This document shows positions 1 through 6,697 of a stretch of 12,138 nt of DNA, one piece after another. Source of the stretch: JBOGFI01 sp050743365 (GTDB taxonomy: Bacteria > Actinomycetota > Acidimicrobiia > IMCC26256 > JACDBD01); NCBI GenBank assembly GCA_050743365.1, contig JBOGFI010000059.1:1-12138 (forward strand), given 5' to 3'. The number at the start of each line of letters is the position of its first letter. Positions within the stretch are counted from its first letter, which is position 1. The notes beneath the pieces are model-generated. The model made no database searches. It saw only the letters and a list, made by a program, of their open reading frames with translations, and was not told the DNA's origin. The translations under genes were made by a program, and so were the position numbers.

Positions 1-1
1 C

Positions 2-406
2 GCACGCAAGACGCACGTCGTGGCCGCGGCCGCCGACCGAGCCCGGCGCCACGCCGACCCGCTCTCGGTGCTGGCCGACGTGGGCGGGCTCGAGATCGCC
101 GGCCTGGCTGGCCTCGTCGTCGGCGGCGCGGCGGCACGGGTCCCGGTCGTCGTCGACGGCGTCGTCACGCTCGCCGCGCTGGCGGTAGCCGAGTCGATCG
201 TGCCCGGCGTGGCCGCCCACTGCGTCGCCGGGCACCGCTCGACGGAGCCGGGCGCGACCGCTGCGCTCGCGCACTTCGGGCTGGAGCCGCTCATCGACCT
301 GCGCCTGCGGTTAGGGGAGGGGACAGGCGGTTGCCTCGCGATCCCCATGGTGGTGACTGCGGCCCGGCTCCTGCACGAGATGGCCACGCTCCCGTCGACC
401 GTCTGA
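2..406 (+). CDS. cobT: Nicotinate-nucleotide--dimethylbenzimidazole phosphoribosyltransferase, C-terminal part
   Basis: Partial gene, cut at the left edge; the frame is open from base 2 and stops with TGA at 404-406. CobT transfers phosphoribose from nicotinate mononucleotide to the lower-ligand base (typically 5,6-dimethylbenzimidazole), giving the alpha-ribazole phosphate used in nucleotide-loop assembly. The visible ~134 residues carry the family's C-terminal hallmarks: DPLSVLADVGGLEIAGLAGL, then a glycine/alanine-rich hydrophobic segment with VPVVVDG, the AGHRSTEPGA stretch, and LRLGEGTGG, which holds the conserved catalytic glutamate. The GTG at 20 is an internal valine codon, because homologous sequence continues upstream of it. 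This is the late-pathway member of the cluster, separated by about 100 bases from cobK. Seen: motifs and frame. Known: family reaction. Identification is confident. Confidence 0.93.
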   Translation, partial: ARKTHVVAAAADRARRHADPLSVLADVGGLEIAGLAGLVVGGAAARVPVVVDGVVTLAALAVAESIVPGVAAHCVAGHRSTEPGATAALAHFGLEPLIDLRLRLGEGTGGCLAIPMVVTAARLLHEMATLPSTV

Positions 407-491
407 CGATGGGCGCTCCCCCGTGACAGTCGCGCGACCGCGGCGGATTCACACCGGCGTTCCCGGCGCTGAGTCCGCACCGTACGTTCGG

Positions 492-506
492 TAGCGTGCG
501 CGCCGG
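492..506 (+). promoter_or_regulatory. Possible promoter -10 element for cobK, leaderless start
   Basis: TAGCGT at 492-497 fits the actinobacterial -10 pattern TANNNT. A weak -35-like CTGAGT lies at 469-474, 17 bases upstream. A transcript starting 6-8 bases downstream of the -10 would begin at or next to the GTG at 506, and there is no Shine-Dalgarno before that codon, so a leaderless mRNA is plausible. Motif-only call in GC-rich DNA. Confidence 0.25.
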
Positions 507-1246
507 TGGCCGCGCGTCGACGGGTTCTCATCCTCGGCGGCTCGACCGAGGCGTCCGCACTCGCTCAAGCCCTCGCGCCGCTCGAGGACTACGACATCAC
601 CGTGTCGTACGCAGGGCGAACGCGCGAGCGGGTCGACACGCCCGGCACGGTGCGAGTCGGCGGGTTCGGCGGCATCGAGGGGCTCGCCCGCTACCTCGAA
701 GCCGAGGCGATCGAGGTTCTCCTCGACGCGACCCACCCGTTCGCGGCTCAGATGCCCCATCACGCCGCGACGGCATGCACGATCGCCGGCGTGGCGCGGC
801 TCCGGGTGTGCCGGCCGCCGTGGACCGCGGTCGCGGGAGACCGGTGGCTCGAGGTGGGCGGTCTCGAGGCCGCCGCCGCCAAGCTCGCCGAGCTGGACGC
901 GCGTCGGGTCCTTCTCACCACCGGCCGTCAGGAGCTCGCGCCCTTTGCCGATGTGCGCGCGTGGTTCCTCGTGCGGGCGATCGAACCGCCGGCGACGATG
1001 CCGCTCGGCGACGCGTCGGTCGTGCTCGCACGCGGTCCGTTCGACGAGCTGTCCGAGCTCGCCCTCATGACCGAGAACGAGATCGACGTCGTCGTCGCCA
1101 AGAACAGCGGTGGGTCCGCGACCGTAGCCAAGCTGCTCGCCGCCCGCCGGCTGGCCCTTCCGGTCGTGATGATCACGCGACCACCGGCGCCTGACGGGCC
1201 GGTCGTCGCAACCGTCGAAGACGCGTTCGCGTGGTTGGCGTGCTGA
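506..1246 (+). CDS. cobK: Precorrin-6A reductase
   Basis: 246 residues, GTG start, TGA at 1244-1246. CobK uses NADPH to reduce precorrin-6A to precorrin-6B (dihydro-precorrin-6) in the cytoplasm, just before CobL. Sequence signs: N-terminal dinucleotide-binding loop VLILGGSTEASALA (residues 7-20), DATHPFAAQMPHHAA in the first half, LLTTGRQELAPFAD in the middle, and the C-terminal block DVVVAKNSGGSATVAKLLAA followed by LPVVMITRP; all are typical of the CobK/CbiJ family, and the length is normal. The start was chosen because the nucleotide-binding strand begins at residue 6 and no better upstream codon is in frame. It follows cobT by about 100 bases and runs tail to tail into cobJ, with only 11 bases between the two stop codons. 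It stands apart from cobL and cobM, its pathway neighbours, which lie 7 kb away. Confidence 0.95.
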   Translation: MAARRRVLILGGSTEASALAQALAPLEDYDITVSYAGRTRERVDTPGTVRVGGFGGIEGLARYLEAEAIEVLLDATHPFAAQMPHHAATACTIAGVARLRVCRPPWTAVAGDRWLEVGGLEAAAAKLAELDARRVLLTTGRQELAPFADVRAWFLVRAIEPPATMPLGDASVVLARGPFDELSELALMTENEIDVVVAKNSGGSATVAKLLAARRLALPVVMITRPPAPDGPVVATVEDAFAWLAC

Positions 1247-1257
1247 GAGTCGACCGC

Positions 1258-2031
1258 TCAGGCGAGTTCCGGGGCGTAGCTGCGCGCCGTGTACACCCAC
1301 GTGCGGTCGCGCTCGTCACGAAACGCGCGGGTCGTGGTCGAGCCGACGATGACGACGGTGCGCATGTCCACGAGGTCCGGGTCGACTGCCTCCAGCGTCG
1401 TGACCTGCGTCTCCTCGCCGACACGACCCACGCTCCGCGCCAGCACGACAGGCGTCGCCGGCGCCCGGTGACCGCGGAGGATCTCGATCGCGCGTCCCAG
1501 CTGCCAGGGCCGGTGGCTCGACCTCGGGTTGTAGAGCGCGACGACGAAGTCGGCCGCACCCACCGCCTCGAGGCGCTGCTCGACGACGGACCACGGCTTG
1601 AGGACGTCGGAAAGGGAGATGCAGCAGAAGTCGTGGCCGAGGGGTGCGCCGACTCGGGCGGCGGCCGCCGACGCGGCGGTGAGCCCAGGGACGATCGTCA
1701 GTTCGACCGTGTCGTAGCGGCCCGGGCCGGCCCGGTGCAGCTCCTCGACCACGGCCGTCGCCATGGCGAAGACACCGGGGTCGCCTGACGACACCACCAC
1801 CACGTCGCGCCCGCCAGCCGCGAGATCGAGCGCGAACCGCGCCCGCTCCGCTTCCTCGCGATTGTCGAACTCGTGACGGACCGGCGGCGGCTCGAGGTCG
1901 CCGACCATCTGGAGGTACCGGCCGTAGCCGACGAGATCGGTCGCGCCGGCCAGCCGCTCCGACGCCTCCGGGGTGCGCCATGCGCTGGCGCCCGGTCCGA
2001 GGCCCACGACCGCGAGCCGACCGGCGGTCAT
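1258..2031 (-). CDS. cobJ: Precorrin-3B C17-methyltransferase
   Basis: 257 residues, ATG at 2031. CobJ methylates C17 of precorrin-3B with SAM and drives ring contraction to precorrin-4. It is a class III (tetrapyrrole) methyltransferase: the glycine-rich N-terminal loop is VVGLGPGASAWRTPEA (8-23); the SAM-site motif is VVSSGDPGVFAMA (79-91); IVPGLTAASAAAA (113-125) follows; and the CobJ-specific blocks DFCCISLSDVLKPW (134-147) and DFVVALYNPRS (161-171) are present, so it can be told apart from the other methyltransferases here. Last gene of the cobG-H-I-J operon, starting 10 bases after the cobI stop. No clear Shine-Dalgarno precedes it, so translational coupling to cobI is likely (inference). 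In mycobacteria CobI and CobJ are one fused protein; here they are separate. Confidence 0.96.
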   Translation of the reverse strand: MTAGRLAVVGLGPGASAWRTPEASERLAGATDLVGYGRYLQMVGDLEPPPVRHEFDNREEAERARFALDLAAGGRDVVVVSSGDPGVFAMATAVVEELHRAGPGRYDTVELTIVPGLTAASAAAARVGAPLGHDFCCISLSDVLKPWSVVEQRLEAVGAADFVVALYNPRSSHRPWQLGRAIEILRGHRAPATPVVLARSVGRVGEETQVTTLEAVDPDLVDMRTVVIVGSTTTRAFRDERDRTWVYTARSYAPELA

Positions 2032-2041
2032 CGCACTGGGA

Positions 2042-2770
2042 TCAACGGCGGGCGGCAGCGACGCCGGGGATCACGACCATCGAGAAGTACGGCGCCGTCG
2101 ACGCATCGGCATCGGTCAGCGGCAGTACTCGCTCGTTCGGCAATGTGGCCCACTCGACGTACTGCGCGCGCTCGAGTGCACCGGCGCGCCTGACCGCGTC
2201 GCGCACCCGCTCGAGGTTGCGCCCGACCTTCATGACGACGACCGCGTCGGCGGCCGCGATACGCGCCGCGAGCTCGTCGACGTCCAGGACTCCGGAGAGG
2301 ACCGTGAACACCTCGTTGCGACTCGCGAGCGGTGCACCGACCACCGCCGCGCCGGCGAGGGCGGATGACACGCCGGGAACCACCGCGGTGGGGTAGCGGT
2401 CCCACAGCCGGGTGTGCAGGTACATGTAGGATCCGAAGAAGAACGGATCGCCCTCACAGAGCACCGCTACGTCAACGCCTTCGTCGAGCACCTCGGCGAG
2501 CCGCTTCGCCGACTCGTCGTACAGGTCGGCCAGGAGCGTCTCGTACCTGTCGGGGACGACAGCTTCGGTCGTGACCGGGTACACGAACCGCATCTCGGTG
2601 TGGTGCGGGCGCACGTGTCCCTGCGCGACGCGCCGGGCGTTGCTCTCGCGGCGAGCGGCGCTGAAGTACGCGATCACTCCGCAGTGCTCGATGACTCGAA
2701 CTGCCTTCACCGTCATGAGCTCGGGATCCCCGGGGCCGACGCCCACGCCGTAGCAACGCCCTGTCGTCAT
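2042..2770 (-). CDS. cobI: Precorrin-2 C20-methyltransferase (canonical copy)
   Basis: 242 residues, ATG at 2770 overlapping the cobH stop (ATGA, 2770-2767). CobI methylates C20 of precorrin-2 with SAM to make precorrin-3A, the first committed corrin step. Motifs in order: YGVGVGPGDPELMTVKAVRV (7-26), the SAM-pocket sequence LCEGDPFFFGSYMYL (104-118), VVPGVSSALAGAAVVGAPLA (130-149), VVVMKVGRNLERVRDAV (177-193) and the C-terminal PYFSMVVIPG (227-236); all are typical CobI/CbiL features and the length is normal. The same frame stays open upstream to 3805, but that part lies inside cobH and cobG and has no family signature, so the ATG at 2770 is the start. A second protein with this domain is encoded at 7454-8338. 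This copy is the one expected to carry the main flux, as it sits next to cobJ and keeps all standard motifs. Confidence 0.96.
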   Translation of the reverse strand: MTTGRCYGVGVGPGDPELMTVKAVRVIEHCGVIAYFSAARRESNARRVAQGHVRPHHTEMRFVYPVTTEAVVPDRYETLLADLYDESAKRLAEVLDEGVDVAVLCEGDPFFFGSYMYLHTRLWDRYPTAVVPGVSSALAGAAVVGAPLASRNEVFTVLSGVLDVDELAARIAAADAVVVMKVGRNLERVRDAVRRAGALERAQYVEWATLPNERVLPLTDADASTAPYFSMVVIPGVAAARR

Positions 2771-3399
2771 TCGCGCTCGCTCGCCAGCGCGTTGACTGCC
2801 CCCGCCGCGATCGCGCTCCCACCGCGACGGCCGTGCACCGTGAGCCACGGGACGCCATGGGCCTGCCGTGCGAGCGAGCGCTTCGACTCCGCCGCGCCGA
2901 CGAAGCCGACCGGCACGCCGATGATCGCGGCGGGCGACGGCGAACCCTCGTCGAGCAGCTCCAGGAGGCGGAACAGGGCGGTCGGGGCGTTGCTGATCGC
3001 GACGACCGCGCTGCACAGCCGGTCGCCCCACGCGTCGACGGCGGCGGCCGACCGGGTGGTGCCCATTCGCACGGCCCGCTCCGGCACGCCGTCGTCGCCG
3101 AGGGTGCACACCACTTGGTTGTTCGCCGGCAACCGGCTGCGAATGATCCCGTCTGCCAGCATCGTCGAGTCGGTGAGGATCGCGGCACCACCCTCCAACG
3201 CACGACGGATGTGACCACCGACGCCGGGCATCCAGTCGAGGTCGTCGACGAGGTCGACCATCCCGCACGCGTGCACCATCCGAACTGCCGCGGCTTCGAG
3301 ATCGGATGGCACGCGCGAGAGATCGGTCTCGGCCCGGATGGTCGCGAACGACAAGCGGTAGATTTCGGCGCCATCGCGCAGGTACTCGCCGGCGGTCAC
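2767..3399 (-). CDS. cobH: Precorrin-8X methylmutase
   Basis: 210 residues, GTG at 3399 overlapping the cobG stop (GTGA, 3399-3396). CobH moves a methyl group from C11 to C12 of precorrin-8X, giving hydrogenobyrinic acid. The conserved catalytic histidine is in AVRMVHACGM (His43). Other family blocks: GAAILTDSTMLADGI (71-85), CSAVVAISNAPTALFRLLEL (129-148) and IIGVPVGFVGAAESK (159-173), followed by GRRGGSAIAAGAVNAL near the C-terminus. Full normal length, complete, no oddities. GGGGAT and GGAG lie just upstream of the GTG, but the 4-base overlap suggests coupling to cobG translation. Second gene of the minus-strand operon. Confidence 0.97.
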   Translation of the reverse strand: MTAGEYLRDGAEIYRLSFATIRAETDLSRVPSDLEAAAVRMVHACGMVDLVDDLDWMPGVGGHIRRALEGGAAILTDSTMLADGIIRSRLPANNQVVCTLGDDGVPERAVRMGTTRSAAAVDAWGDRLCSAVVAISNAPTALFRLLELLDEGSPSPAAIIGVPVGFVGAAESKRSLARQAHGVPWLTVHGRRGGSAIAAGAVNALASERE

Positions 3400-4682
3400 T
3401 GCTCCGATCCCCGGGCGACGACCGCGTCGATGGCGCGCTCGGGGTCGAGCCCGCGCTCGACCCCGACACCGAAGCGCTCCGCCGACCGGGCCGCGCCGTC
3501 GCCCACGTACAGGTCATAGCTGCCAGGACCCGGACCGCCGACGATGGAGAGCTCCGCCGGCTGGGACCGAGCGCAGCCCTTCTCGCACCCCGACACGTGC
3601 ACCGAGGCGGGACGGCGAGACGCCGGGAGAGCGGAAAGTCGGTCGACGAGCGCGCGGGCGTCAGCTTGGGTGTCGACCATCCCGGCTGCGCAGCCGAGGC
3701 TGCCGGCGCAGGCGACGACCACGTTCGCCGCGTGCGTGGGGTCGCAGACCAACCCGAGCTCTTCGCACGCGGCCACGACGGTCGCCTCGTCGCGGTCGGC
3801 GACATCGCGGAGCACGACGCCCCGCCACGGCGTGACGCGCAGCGTGGACGCGGCCTTGTGCGCCGCGACGTCGGCCAAACCGGCGAGCGTCGACGGATCG
3901 AGCCGTCCGAGCATCGGTGTGCCGCCGACCCAGACCCGGCCCGACTGGCGCTGAGCCTGCACGCCGACGGCCGGCCGCGACGGCTCGAGGGACGCGGCGA
4001 GGTCGCTCCCGCGGCGGCTCACGAGCGCGTCCGACGCACGGTGTCCGGCGATGGCCGCGTCGACGACGTCGAGCACGTCAGCGACGCCCACCATGCGCAC
4101 CATCTCGTCCGCGCGATGCACGAGCGGGAGCACGTCGGCGTAGCGAACCTCGTACTTCACCGAGCCGTCGACATCGCGCAGCGCGCCGAACGCGAGGTCG
4201 TGACGGCGACCGCGAAGGTGCACGGCCCCGCCCCCGTCGACGAGGACGCCGAAGCTGGGCGACGGGAGCCGGGCAGGAGCCGACCCGAGCCGATCGGCGA
4301 TCGCCGACGCCAACGGCCGCGTGTCGACCAGTTCCTCGGCATCCACACCGGCGGTGGGGCTCGCCATCACGTTGCGGCGCTCGTCGGCGCCGGGGTCGCT
4401 GGGAGTGATGCCGATCGCGATCAACGCATCCCGTACGGCGGGCACGTCCTCGACCGGCACGCCGCGTAACTGGAGGTTGGCCCGGTTGGTGAGCTCGAAC
4501 GGCCCCGCGCCCGCCTCGCTCGCCACTGCTGCCAGTTCGCGGGCGGCGGCGGCGGCAAGCGACCCGCCCGGCAGTCGGATCCGCAGGAGCGCGCCATCGA
4601 GCTCGACGAACGGCGTGTGCACACTGGGGCAAGCGCCGCGCCCGAGCCCCGGATCGTGCTGAGCCGATGCCGGCGAGGTCAT
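3396..4682 (-). CDS. cobG: Precorrin-3B synthase (oxygen-dependent, Fe-S/nitrite-reductase-like)
   Basis: 428 residues from the ATG at 4682. CobG hydroxylates precorrin-3A at C20 with O2 and forms the gamma-lactone precorrin-3B; its presence marks the aerobic pathway. It belongs to the sulfite/nitrite reductase superfamily: an N-terminal ferredoxin-like half (FELTNRANLQLRGV, about 62-75), a second repeat (WVGGTPMLGRLD, LRVTPWRGVVLRD) and four cysteines that fit a [4Fe-4S] site, C325 and C331 in ACAGSLGCAAG and C366 and C370 in VSGCEKGCARSQ. The frame is open to 4814, but the 44 extra residues are low-complexity and would collide with cobO; GGGAAG sits just ahead of the 4682 ATG, so that start is preferred. 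First gene of cobG-H-I-J; its upstream region carries a TANNNT -10 and the inverted repeat at 4769-4787. Confidence 0.95.
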   Translation of the reverse strand: MTSPASAQHDPGLGRGACPSVHTPFVELDGALLRIRLPGGSLAAAAARELAAVASEAGAGPFELTNRANLQLRGVPVEDVPAVRDALIAIGITPSDPGADERRNVMASPTAGVDAEELVDTRPLASAIADRLGSAPARLPSPSFGVLVDGGGAVHLRGRRHDLAFGALRDVDGSVKYEVRYADVLPLVHRADEMVRMVGVADVLDVVDAAIAGHRASDALVSRRGSDLAASLEPSRPAVGVQAQRQSGRVWVGGTPMLGRLDPSTLAGLADVAAHKAASTLRVTPWRGVVLRDVADRDEATVVAACEELGLVCDPTHAANVVVACAGSLGCAAGMVDTQADARALVDRLSALPASRRPASVHVSGCEKGCARSQPAELSIVGGPGPGSYDLYVGDGAARSAERFGVGVERGLDPERAIDAVVARGSEQ

Positions 4683-4754
4683 TGCTTCCCGCTCTTGGCG
4701 CTTCGCGCCGGACCGCTCGGGCCCCGGCTCGCGGTCGCTCGCCTCACGCCGGCC

Positions 4755-4760
4755 ACCGTA
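4755..4760 (-). promoter_or_regulatory. Possible -10 element for the cobGHIJ operon
   Basis: Read on the minus strand this is TACGGT inside GGCTACGGT, matching the actinobacterial TANNNT -10 pattern. Transcription would begin near 4748, leaving a leader of about 66 bases before the cobG ATG at 4682. No good TTGACA-like -35 is visible; the -35 zone would lie in the inverted repeat at 4769-4787. The same nine bases GGCTACGGT occur upstream of the AidB-like gene at 10867-10875. Confidence 0.35.
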
Positions 4761-4768
4761 GCCGCCAT

Positions 4769-4787
4769 GTAGGGCATACTGCCCTAC
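4769..4787. promoter_or_regulatory. Perfect inverted repeat, candidate operator
   Basis: GTAGGGCA-TAC-TGCCCTAC: two perfect 8-base arms around a 3-base centre, with arm centres 11 bases (one helical turn) apart, as expected for a dimeric DNA-binding protein meeting one face of the helix. It lies between the diverging cobG and cobO operons and overlaps the -35 zone of the predicted cobG promoter, so binding could shut both operons at once. It is not a rho-independent terminator, since no T-run follows either arm. The binding protein is unknown; the ribbon-helix-helix fusion at 7454-8338 is the only DNA-binding domain recognised in the window and is a candidate (inference). Confidence 0.55.
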
Positions 4788-4812
4788 GTCAGACCGACGA
4801 CCCGATTGGCCC

Positions 4813-5334
4813 ATGGCTCAGACGTCGCGCCTGCTGGTGAACACCGGCACCGGAAAAGGGAAGAGCTCTGCCGCATTCGGCGTGATGGGCCGAGCGTGGG
4901 CGCGCGGGTGGTCGGTGTGCGTCGTGCAGTTCGTGAAGAGCGAGAAGTGGAGGGCCGGCGAGCGCAAGCTCGGGGAGCATCTCGGGATCGAGTGGCACAC
5001 ACTCGGGGACGGCTTCACCTGGGAGTCCACCGACATGGACGAGACCGCCGCCAAGGGCCGTCACGCCTGGGAGGTCGCGGCGGCCAAGATCGCCAGCGGC
5101 CGCTACGACCTCGTGATCCTCGACGAGGTCACCTACACCGTGAAGTACGGATGGGTGCGCGTGGACAAGGTCGTCCAGACCCTGCGCGACCGGCCGGTCC
5201 GCACCAACATCGTCGTCACCGGCCGCCACGCGCCCGACGAGGTCGTCGCGATCGCCGACACTGTCACCGAGATGGTGAAGGTCAAGCACGCGATGGACGA
5301 CGGCATCGGGGCGCGCAAGGGCATCGAGTACTGA
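4813..5334 (+). CDS. cobO: Cob(I)yrinic acid a,c-diamide adenosyltransferase (CobA/CobO/BtuR type)
   Basis: 173 residues, ATG at 4813, TGA at 5332-5334. It transfers the 5'-deoxyadenosyl group from ATP to Co(I) corrinoids, forming the adenosyl-cobalt bond. The ATP-binding P-loop is NTGTGKGKSSAAFG (10-23). The family blocks VVQF (37-40), the acidic VILDEVTYTVKYGWV (101-115), VVTGRHAPDEVVAIAD (134-149) and the C-terminal HAMDDGIGARKGIEY are all present. The protein is short at the N-terminus: the P-loop begins about residue 10, whereas many homologues carry 20-30 extra residues that cover the active site. No in-frame upstream start would restore this. First gene of the plus operon; cobB starts 10 bases after its stop. 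No Shine-Dalgarno is evident (CCCGATTGGCCC precedes the ATG). Confidence 0.94.
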   Translation: MAQTSRLLVNTGTGKGKSSAAFGVMGRAWARGWSVCVVQFVKSEKWRAGERKLGEHLGIEWHTLGDGFTWESTDMDETAAKGRHAWEVAAAKIASGRYDLVILDEVTYTVKYGWVRVDKVVQTLRDRPVRTNIVVTGRHAPDEVVAIADTVTEMVKVKHAMDDGIGARKGIEY

Positions 5335-5344
5335 TCGCACCCTC

Positions 5345-6697
5345 GTGATCCTCGGTCCGCGCCTGGTGATCGCCGGAACGCATTCGGGCGCGGGAAAGAC
5401 GACGATCGCGACCGGGCTCATGGCCGCGTTCGGACGCCGAGGCGTGAAGGTCGCGTCGGCGAAGGTCGGGCCCGACTTCATCGACCCGAGCTACCACGCG
5501 CTCGCCACCGGTCGCCCGGGGCGCAACCTCGACCCCTGGATGTGTGGACCGGACGCGATGGGCTCGCTCGCCGGGCGCGCCGCGAGTGACGCTGAGCTCC
5601 TGGTGATCGAGGGCGTGATGGGCCTGTTCGACGGCGCCCAGGACGCGGCGCCGTCCTCGACCGCCGACGTGGCTGCGCTGCTCGACGCGCCCGTCGTCCT
5701 CGTCGTCGATGCAGCCGGCCTCAGTCAGTCGATCGCAGCAGTCGTGCACGGGTACAACACGTCTGACCCGCGCGTCGGGGTCGCCGGTGTCATCTGCAAC
5801 CGGGTGGGGTCGGCCCGCCACCTCGACATCCTGCGGAGCGCGCTCGAACAGGTGCAGGTGCCGCTGCTCGGTGCACTCGGTCGGGACGACGTGTTCTCCT
5901 GGCGCGACCGTCACCTGGGGCTGGTGCCGGTCGTTGAGCGACCGGGTGCGGTGCGAACCGCGCTCGATCATCTCGCCGATGCGATCGAGCGTGACTGCGA
6001 CCTCGACGCGATCAGCCGGGTTGCCACAACCGCTCGAGAGATGCCGGTGGGCGAACCCGAGCTTCCGGAGCCCGTGACGCGCGTAAGGGTCGCGGTTGCG
6101 AGCGGTCGTGCGTTCAGCTTCATGTACACCGACAACCTCGAGGCGCTCGCCTCCGCCGGCGCCGAGCTGGTGTCATTCGACCCGTGCGAGGACCGCCGGC
6201 TCCCACCCGACTGCAAGGCGCTCGTCGTGGGGGGTGGGTTCCCGGAGGTCTACGTCGGTGCCCTCGCCGACAACACCGAGTTGCTCACGGACGTGCGCCG
6301 CCGGGTGGACGACGGCCTGGTTGTCTGGGCCGAATGCGGTGGGCTGCTGTGGCTGGCCGACGACCTCGACGGCCGATCGATGGCCGGCGTGATCCCCACC
6401 TCGGCGCGCATGACCGACCGGCTGACGCTCGGCTATCGCCGGGCGACCACGATGGCACCATCGCCACTCGGTCGTTCCGGGCTCGGGCTGCGGGGCCACG
6501 AGTTCCACTACTCGACGGTGGTGGCGGAGGGCGACGGCCTCGAGCTCACGGCGCCGACAGGCACGACGCGCGGCGGATGGGCCCGGCCCGGGCTGCTCGC
6601 GTCGTACCTCCATCTGCACCTCGGCGCGGCGCCGGAGCTCGCCACCGCCTTCGCGCGCGCGGCTGCCGGATCACCCGAGGAGGACCGCTCGAGATGA
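5345..6697 (+). CDS. cobB: Hydrogenobyrinic acid a,c-diamide synthase (glutamine-dependent)
   Basis: 450 residues, GTG at 5345, TGA at 6695-6697. CobB amidates the a and c side chains of hydrogenobyrinic acid using ATP and glutamine. N-terminal dethiobiotin-synthetase-like domain: P-loop IAGTHSGAGKTTIATGL (9-25), AKVGPDFIDPSYH (39-51), LLVIEGVMGLFDG (85-97). C-terminal class I-type glutamine amidotransferase domain: LVVGGGFPEVY (293-303), the nucleophile Cys331 in VVWAECGGLLWL, GHEFHYS (384-390) and the histidine motif ASYLHLHL (419-426). Length is normal and all key residues are present. The GTG start is taken because the P-loop strand begins at about residue 5. In this aerobic cluster the CobB substrate is most likely cobalt-free hydrogenobyrinate; CbiA-type activity on cobyrinate is the alternative that sequence alone does not exclude. 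Overlaps the cobF ATG by four bases. Confidence 0.95.
   Translation: MILGPRLVIAGTHSGAGKTTIATGLMAAFGRRGVKVASAKVGPDFIDPSYHALATGRPGRNLDPWMCGPDAMGSLAGRAASDAELLVIEGVMGLFDGAQDAAPSSTADVAALLDAPVVLVVDAAGLSQSIAAVVHGYNTSDPRVGVAGVICNRVGSARHLDILRSALEQVQVPLLGALGRDDVFSWRDRHLGLVPVVERPGAVRTALDHLADAIERDCDLDAISRVATTAREMPVGEPELPEPVTRVRVAVASGRAFSFMYTDNLEALASAGAELVSFDPCEDRRLPPDCKALVVGGGFPEVYVGALADNTELLTDVRRRVDDGLVVWAECGGLLWLADDLDGRSMAGVIPTSARMTDRLTLGYRRATTMAPSPLGRSGLGLRGHEFHYSTVVAEGDGLELTAPTGTTRGGWARPGLLASYLHLHLGAAPELATAFARAAAGSPEEDRSR

Larger units (their letters stand above)
4683..4812. promoter_or_regulatory. Divergent control region between cobG and cobO operons
   Basis: 130-base spacer between the starts of the two opposing cob operons, the only shared intergenic control region in the cluster. 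It holds the perfect inverted repeat at 4769-4787, a -10-like element for cobG at 4755-4760 (minus strand), and a small GGCGC-TTC-GCGCC hairpin at 4697-4709 in the predicted cobG leader. I saw no B12-box-like sequence, and the region is too short for a full cobalamin riboswitch plus expression platform. No convincing promoter or Shine-Dalgarno for cobO was found; TACGTC at 4785-4790 is the nearest -10-like hexamer. Confidence 0.6.

Noticed and set aside
20..22. GTG at 20 as the start of a small complete gene
   Set aside because: The frame is open to the window edge and the sequence aligns with the middle of CobT, so this is an internal valine codon of a truncated gene.
407..505. Cobalamin riboswitch or terminator between cobT and cobK
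   Set aside because: Only about 100 bases, no B12-box-like sequence, and no stem followed by a T-run.
1243..1261. CTGAG/CTCAG pairing between cobK and cobJ as a bidirectional terminator
   Set aside because: Only a 5-bp stem with a 9-base loop, largely produced by the two facing TGA stop codons, and no T-run on either side.
449..1300. Antisense open frame over cobK, and similar frames over cobG/cobH (2414-4469, +) and cobM/cobL (8378-10086, -)
   Set aside because: All are compositionally biased, lack recognisable domains and are fully covered by well-identified cob genes on the other strand.
4683..4812. Cobalamin riboswitch in the divergent spacer
   Set aside because: No B12-box-like sequence on either strand by eye, and 130 bases shared between two promoters is too short for the usual ~200-base element.
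4683..4814. Longer cobG starting at 4814, adding 44 residues
   Set aside because: The extra part is low-complexity, has no family similarity, would overlap the cobO start and cover the inverted repeat; the ATG at 4682 has a GGGAAG just upstream and suits the family length.
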